9,147 bases of DNA from an uncultured Erysipelotrichaceae bacterium (GTDB lineage Bacteria > Bacillota_I > Bacilli_A > RF39 > UBA660). This document shows, in pieces, positions 6,142-9,147 of this stretch. The notes beneath the pieces are model-generated. The model saw nothing but the letters and a program-made list of their open reading frames with translations, had not been told where the DNA came from and did not search any database. Position 1 is the first letter of the stretch. The number at the start of each line of letters is the position of its first letter. The position numbers were made by a program, and so were the translations under genes. The DNA is taken from assembly GCA_902782915.1 (NCBI GenBank), contig CACZOV010000056.1, positions 1-9,147 on the forward strand, read 5' to 3'.

Positions 6142-6645
6142 AGAATTTACATATTTAACTATTCTTACTAATTTATATTTTTTTTCTTTCTCATATTCAC
6201 TTTTTACTTTTTGTAAAAATTCTTCTAAATTCATTTCTAAAACATTTTCAATAAAGAATTTTTCATTTTCTGAGAAACGATAAAGAATTTGAGCTAAAAT
6301 AAATATAGTATCACTGGTATGATTTTGTAATTTTACTAATTCTTTTAAATCATCTAAACTATAACCTTCTTTTTCTTTTTCCATAAGAAGTCCAGCATAA
6401 ATAAAACAAAGAAGATAAGAATAAATTTGATAGTCATCAAATAGTCCTATTAAGTTAATAAATCTTTTAATACGAGTATTCCATTCTTTTTGTCTTTTTA
6501 AAGAACAAAATGATGAATACTTTTCCATTTTATTTATGTAATTATTTGCCATTGGACTATAATAATGATCATTTTCTATGACCATAAATTGCTTAGCTAA
6601 TTTAATTTCACTTATTAGTTGTTTTAAATTTACATCCAAATCCAT
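6130..6645 (-). CDS. Hypothetical 171-residue helical protein
   Basis: I do not recognise this protein. The 171-residue product looks soluble and almost entirely helical: helices at about 4-22, 31-65, 69-90, 98-125 and 128-167 by eye. The central helix (FDDYQIYSYLLCFIYAGLL, 69-87) is hydrophobic enough to be a buried core helix or a marginal membrane segment. The tail (140-171) is Lys/Glu-rich and possibly coiled-coil. No catalytic or metal motif is evident. The start is well fixed: an unusually G-rich AGGGGGG ribosome binding site lies 8 nt upstream, with a plausible promoter before it. Its stop lies within the bidirectional terminator. It is separated from recX by 63 bp and appears to be its own transcription unit. 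Confidence 0.8.
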   Translation of the reverse strand: MDLDVNLKQLISEIKLAKQFMVIENDHYYSPMANNYINKMEKYSSFCSLKRQKEWNTRIKRFINLIGLFDDYQIYSYLLCFIYAGLLMEKEKEGYSLDDLKELVKLQNHTSDTIFILAQILYRFSENEKFFIENVLEMNLEEFLQKVKSEYEKEKKYKLVRIVKYVNSKKI

Positions 6646-6673
6646 AACAATTACCCCCCTTTTTTTCGTACAT

Positions 6674-6702
6674 ATTATATCACAAAAAAGGAATATTTAC
6701 AA
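6674..6702 (-). promoter_or_regulatory. Promoter of the 171-aa gene
   Basis: On the minus strand there is TTGTAA (6697-6702), a 17-bp spacer and a perfect TATAAT (6674-6679). The AGGGGGG ribosome binding site follows at 6654-6660. The -35 matches consensus at four of six bases and overlaps the possible recX terminator stem. Confidence 0.5.
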
Positions 6703-6710
6703 GTAATATT
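6684..6710 (-). terminator. Possible weak recX terminator
   Basis: On the minus strand, AATATT (6705-6710) and AATATT (6692-6697) could pair around a 7-nt loop. CC and six T residues follow. The stem is all A/T and overlaps the recX stop codon, so it would be unstable and could be chance in this composition. Confidence 0.3.
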
Positions 6711-7437
6711 ATTCTTTAAACCCCTTTTCATACAGTTTTCTTTTAATAACTCTTTCAAGTTCTACTCCATCATATTTTTTAGAATACTTTTTTCTTATTT
6801 TTTCTTTTTCTTTTTCTCTTAAAGATTCTTCATTTAATTTAATCTTATCAAGAACAATTACAATATCATCTTTATAATAACCTAAATTTATTAAATTAAT
6901 TAGCATTTTTTGTTTAAAAGCATATAAACTTTTTTTATTTACCTTTAAATTCTTATTAACATAATTACTAATCTTTTCTATTTGGAGTTTATTGTTAAAT
7001 ATATCTAATAAATCATCTATTTCAAAACTATCTATGCCAGTGTCTTCTAAATTCTTTTTAATTTTAATAGGACCATCATTTGTAAAATTAATTTTATCAT
7101 GAATAAAGCTTTTAATATAAAGTTTATTATCTAACAATTTGTTTTCATATAATTTAGATATTATATTATTAATATATTCTTGATCACTTGTATATTTTTT
7201 TAAATAAGTTCTTATTTCACTTTCACATCTAATTCTTTTACTTAATAAATTTAATACTTTATCATATAATTTATATTTTTCATTTTCTTTAACTATTAAT
7301 TCTATATCATCTATTTCTTTTTTTAATAATAATTCATATTTTAAAATAATATCTTCATATAATACTAATACATCCCCATTTATAAGCTCAACTTTATATT
7401 TATTTTTACCTGTTTTAATATATTTAATTATCTTCAT
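6709..7437 (-). CDS. recX: Regulatory protein RecX
   Basis: RecX binds RecA filaments and modulates homologous recombination and the SOS response in the cytoplasm. The 242-residue product fits the longer Gram-positive RecX form (about 260): a beta-rich N-terminal extension (1-40), then helical RecX repeats. The first repeat carries the family signature, with LNLLSKRIRCESEIRTYL at 62-79. The second has YINNIISKLYENKLLDNKLYIKSF at 88-111, leading to the DGPIKIKKNLEDTGI segment at 121-135. A third repeat lies around 165-200, followed by a Lys/Glu-rich C-terminal helix. Its ATG overlaps the TGA of the Sua5 gene (ATGA), so it is co-transcribed and probably translationally coupled. No recA is in the window. 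Pairing with sua5 is operon context and does not imply shared function. Confidence 0.9.
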   Translation of the reverse strand: MKIIKYIKTGKNKYKVELINGDVLVLYEDIILKYELLLKKEIDDIELIVKENEKYKLYDKVLNLLSKRIRCESEIRTYLKKYTSDQEYINNIISKLYENKLLDNKLYIKSFIHDKINFTNDGPIKIKKNLEDTGIDSFEIDDLLDIFNNKLQIEKISNYVNKNLKVNKKSLYAFKQKMLINLINLGYYKDDIVIVLDKIKLNEESLREKEKEKIRKKYSKKYDGVELERVIKRKLYEKGFKE

Positions 7438-8441
7438 TTTTCTATATAATTAAAGTTAGCTGTTCTAATTAATCTATTCATGATTGCAAGACCAAGTCCA
7501 ACTTTTTCTACTCCTTCTATTATTATTAAATTAGCATTATAAGTATCACTTTGTCTTAAAAGAGAAAATATATTATGAGAAATATCATTAAGAGTTTCTC
7601 CATAATTAATAAATTTAAAACAATCTATATCTTTTAATTTATTACTTCCTAAAATAATTGTTTTATTTGTTATATTTTCTTTAACTAATCTTTTTAATGT
7701 ATTTATATCTTTACTATAAACTAATATACATTTTGTTTTAGGAGAATAATGTTTATACATCATTCCTGGACTTTCTACGTGAGAATTAATATTAACTTCT
7801 TTTAAAACATGTTCTGATACATTACAAATACCTATTACATCTTTGATCATTTCCAAAGTTACAAAACCAGGTCTAAGTATTGTTGGTACATTATCTATAA
7901 CTTTAACAACAGTTGATTCAAGACCTATTTGAGATTCTCCTCCATCAATTATATAATTTATGGTATCATCAAATTCTTCTTTAATATCTGAAACCCTAGT
8001 TCCTGATGGACGAGTAGAAATATTGGCACTTGGAGCAGCTATTGGAACATCTACTAAAGTTAAAAACTTATGAGCTATTTCATTAATTGGAACTCTTATT
8101 CCAACTGTTTCAAGTCCTGCTGTAACACACTCTGGAATACATTCTTTCTTTTTTAATATAACTGTAATTGGTCCAGGCATAAAAGTATCAATTAATTTTT
8201 TTTCTATTTCATTTTCTATTATTGCATACTTTTCTATTTCATCTTTACTTTTTAAATGAACTATTAAGGGATTATTACGAGCCCTTGTTTTCACTTCAAA
8301 TATTTTGTTAACTGCCGCACTTTTTAAAGCATTAGCACCTATTCCATAAACTGTTTCCGTTGGAAATATTATTAAATTATCACTTTTTATTTCTCTTTTT
8401 ATAATTTCTTTATAATCATCTATATTACTTATTACTTCCAT
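7434..8441 (-). CDS. Threonylcarbamoyl-AMP synthase, Sua5 type (YrdC + Sua5 domains)
   Basis: This TsaC/Sua5 (YwlC-type) enzyme makes threonylcarbamoyl-AMP from threonine, bicarbonate and ATP. It is the first step of the universal t6A37 modification in ANN-decoding tRNAs; TsaD/B/E complete it. The 335-residue length is the two-domain Sua5 form. YrdC-domain landmarks are FPTETVYGIG (26-35), the KTRARNNPLIVHL substrate site (51-63), PGPITVILKK (89-98), VGIRVP (113-118), APSANIS (136-142) and GLESTVV (173-179). The interdomain SPGMMYKHYSP motif lies at 224-234, and the Sua5 domain ends with AIMNRLIRTA (319-328). The ATG follows a G-rich AAGGGGG ribosome binding site at 6-nt spacing. It overlaps recX by 4 nt downstream. 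Immediately upstream are the remains of an ATPase pseudogene, whose C-terminal reading frame runs into this gene's ribosome binding site. Confidence 0.95.
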   Translation of the reverse strand: MEVISNIDDYKEIIKREIKSDNLIIFPTETVYGIGANALKSAAVNKIFEVKTRARNNPLIVHLKSKDEIEKYAIIENEIEKKLIDTFMPGPITVILKKKECIPECVTAGLETVGIRVPINEIAHKFLTLVDVPIAAPSANISTRPSGTRVSDIKEEFDDTINYIIDGGESQIGLESTVVKVIDNVPTILRPGFVTLEMIKDVIGICNVSEHVLKEVNINSHVESPGMMYKHYSPKTKCILVYSKDINTLKRLVKENITNKTIILGSNKLKDIDCFKFINYGETLNDISHNIFSLLRQSDTYNANLIIIEGVEKVGLGLAIMNRLIRTANFNYIEK

Positions 8442-8461
8442 ATAAATCCCCCTTGTATTTT

Positions 8462-8809
8462 AAATTGATTTCTCAAACTACAAATAGATACAACATAAAC
8501 ACCATCATCTCTTCAATAAGAATAATTACTTCCTGTAAGAACCATTAAAAATGCTGGTTCACCACACATACTTATATCAACTTTGTCTTAGGTTGTAAAT
8601 ATTTATTTATTTTTTTAATTTTTCTACCTTAACGCATCATCTAAAGTTAATGTGATTGCGGTCGATTTTATTTCAATTAAACTCTTGGCATGTTGCTTAG
8701 CTGTAGTTGATTTACCACACCATTTACAGCCCTCAATTAATAAAGCTCCCATATAAGATAATTTGTTTTCTACCTCAGAATCAACAATTCTTTGTAAATA
8801 TTTTTTCAT
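8462..8809 (-). pseudogene. Decayed DUF4143-type P-loop ATPase (N- and C-terminal remnants)
   Basis: Residues 1-61 (8809-8624) form the N-terminus of the widespread AAA-type ATPase family with a C-terminal DUF4143 domain: a YLQRIVDSEV start and a P-loop EGCKWCGKSTTA with intact GxxxxGKS. It then ends at TAG (8624-8626), where the family normally continues to about 400 residues. Reading on in the same frame, past TAA stops at 8615, 8603 and 8588, gives the family's C-terminus at 8569-8462: GEPAFLMVLTG, then a TGA stop at 8513-8515 where an Arg is expected, then RDDGVYVVSI. About 300 codons are missing between the two parts. The TGA is read as a mutation, because Trp is TGG in this window. Such ATPases are usually accessory genes of unclear function, scattered between core genes. 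This copy separates tgt from sua5. Confidence 0.85.
8571..8599 (-). promoter_or_regulatory. Putative sua5-recX promoter inside the pseudogene
   Basis: On the minus strand there is TTTACA (8594-8599), a 17-bp spacer and TATAAG (8571-8576), each hexamer matching consensus at five of six bases. It lies in the decayed junction of the ATPase pseudogene. It would give sua5-recX a leader of roughly 120 nt. No other promoter-like sequence was found closer to sua5. Confidence 0.5.
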
Positions 8810-8828
8810 AATTAATCTTCCCAGAATA

Positions 8829-8856
8829 ATTATATCAAAAAAAAAGAAAACGTAAA
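8829..8856 (-). promoter_or_regulatory. Promoter of the ATPase pseudogene
   Basis: On the minus strand there is TTTACG (8851-8856), a 16-bp spacer and a perfect TATAAT (8829-8834), followed by GGAAGA as ribosome binding site about 5 nt before ATG 8809. The -35 lies inside the tgt terminator stem. It may still fire and read through into sua5. Confidence 0.45.
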
Positions 8857-8873
8857 TACTAATTTTACATTTT
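8837..8873 (-). terminator. Intrinsic terminator of tgt
   Basis: On the minus strand, AAAATGTAAA (8873-8864) pairs with TTTACGTTTT (8856-8847) through ten base pairs including one G-U, around a 7-nt loop. C and nine T residues follow. It begins 9 nt after the tgt stop codon. Confidence 0.75.
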
Positions 8874-8882
8874 GTCTATTAA

Positions 8883-9147
<265 letters not shown>

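Noticed and set aside
8513..8515. TGA in the ATPase remnant read as tryptophan (Mollicute code 4)
   Set aside because: All Trp codons checked in intact genes are TGG, TGA ends at least two genes, and the family has Arg at this position. A CGA-to-TGA or similar mutation is simpler.
8624..8809. A complete 61-residue P-loop protein
   Set aside because: The sequence is the start of a known family of about 400 residues, stops shortly after the P-loop, and the family's C-terminus follows in the same frame.

Overview
The window comes from a very AT-rich, Gram-positive-type (Bacillota / Bacilli-like) chromosome. Signs of this are strong GGAGG-type ribosome binding sites, short A/T-rich intrinsic terminators, a YunB-family sporulation protein and a YrzE/TIGR04086-type membrane protein. 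The base composition looks Mollicute-like, but the genetic code appears standard. Every tryptophan codon I checked (seven in the VirB6-like gene, plus ones in the 171-residue ORF and the pseudogene) is TGG, and TGA is used as a stop by at least two genes. A low-GC, possibly gut-associated relative of spore formers fits best. That assignment is inference.

Layout from left to right. Positions 1-1293 (minus) hold most of a polytopic VirB6/TrbL-like membrane protein that runs off the left edge, with two tandem promoter-like sequences and a 12-bp palindrome in its 248-bp leader region. Next is glyA (minus) with a clear terminator, divergent from a GspE/PilB-type ATPase gene (plus). That gene ends convergently, with a 4-nt overlap, against a yunB homologue (minus). 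Diverging from yunB is a plus-strand set: a 37-residue ORF translationally coupled to an unrecognised 239-residue protein, then a four-helix TIGR04086-type membrane protein. A bidirectional hairpin separates this set from an unrecognised 171-residue helical protein (minus). The rest is minus strand: recX, preceded by and overlapping a Sua5/TsaC gene, then a decayed DUF4143-type ATPase gene, then the C-terminal end of tgt at the right edge.

The genes mix housekeeping functions with cell-envelope machinery. GlyA serves one-carbon metabolism, Sua5 makes the t6A37 precursor, Tgt acts in queuosine modification of tRNA position 34, and RecX modulates RecA. The envelope side is a VirB6-like channel protein, an orphan assembly/secretion ATPase and a sporulation protein. 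No complete new system is visible. The best leads are the partial VirB6-like gene, whose neighbours lie beyond position 1; the orphan secretion ATPase with no inner-membrane or pilin partner beside it; the coupled 37-aa/239-aa pair; and the ATPase pseudogene, whose remains contain a promoter-like sequence placed to drive sua5-recX.
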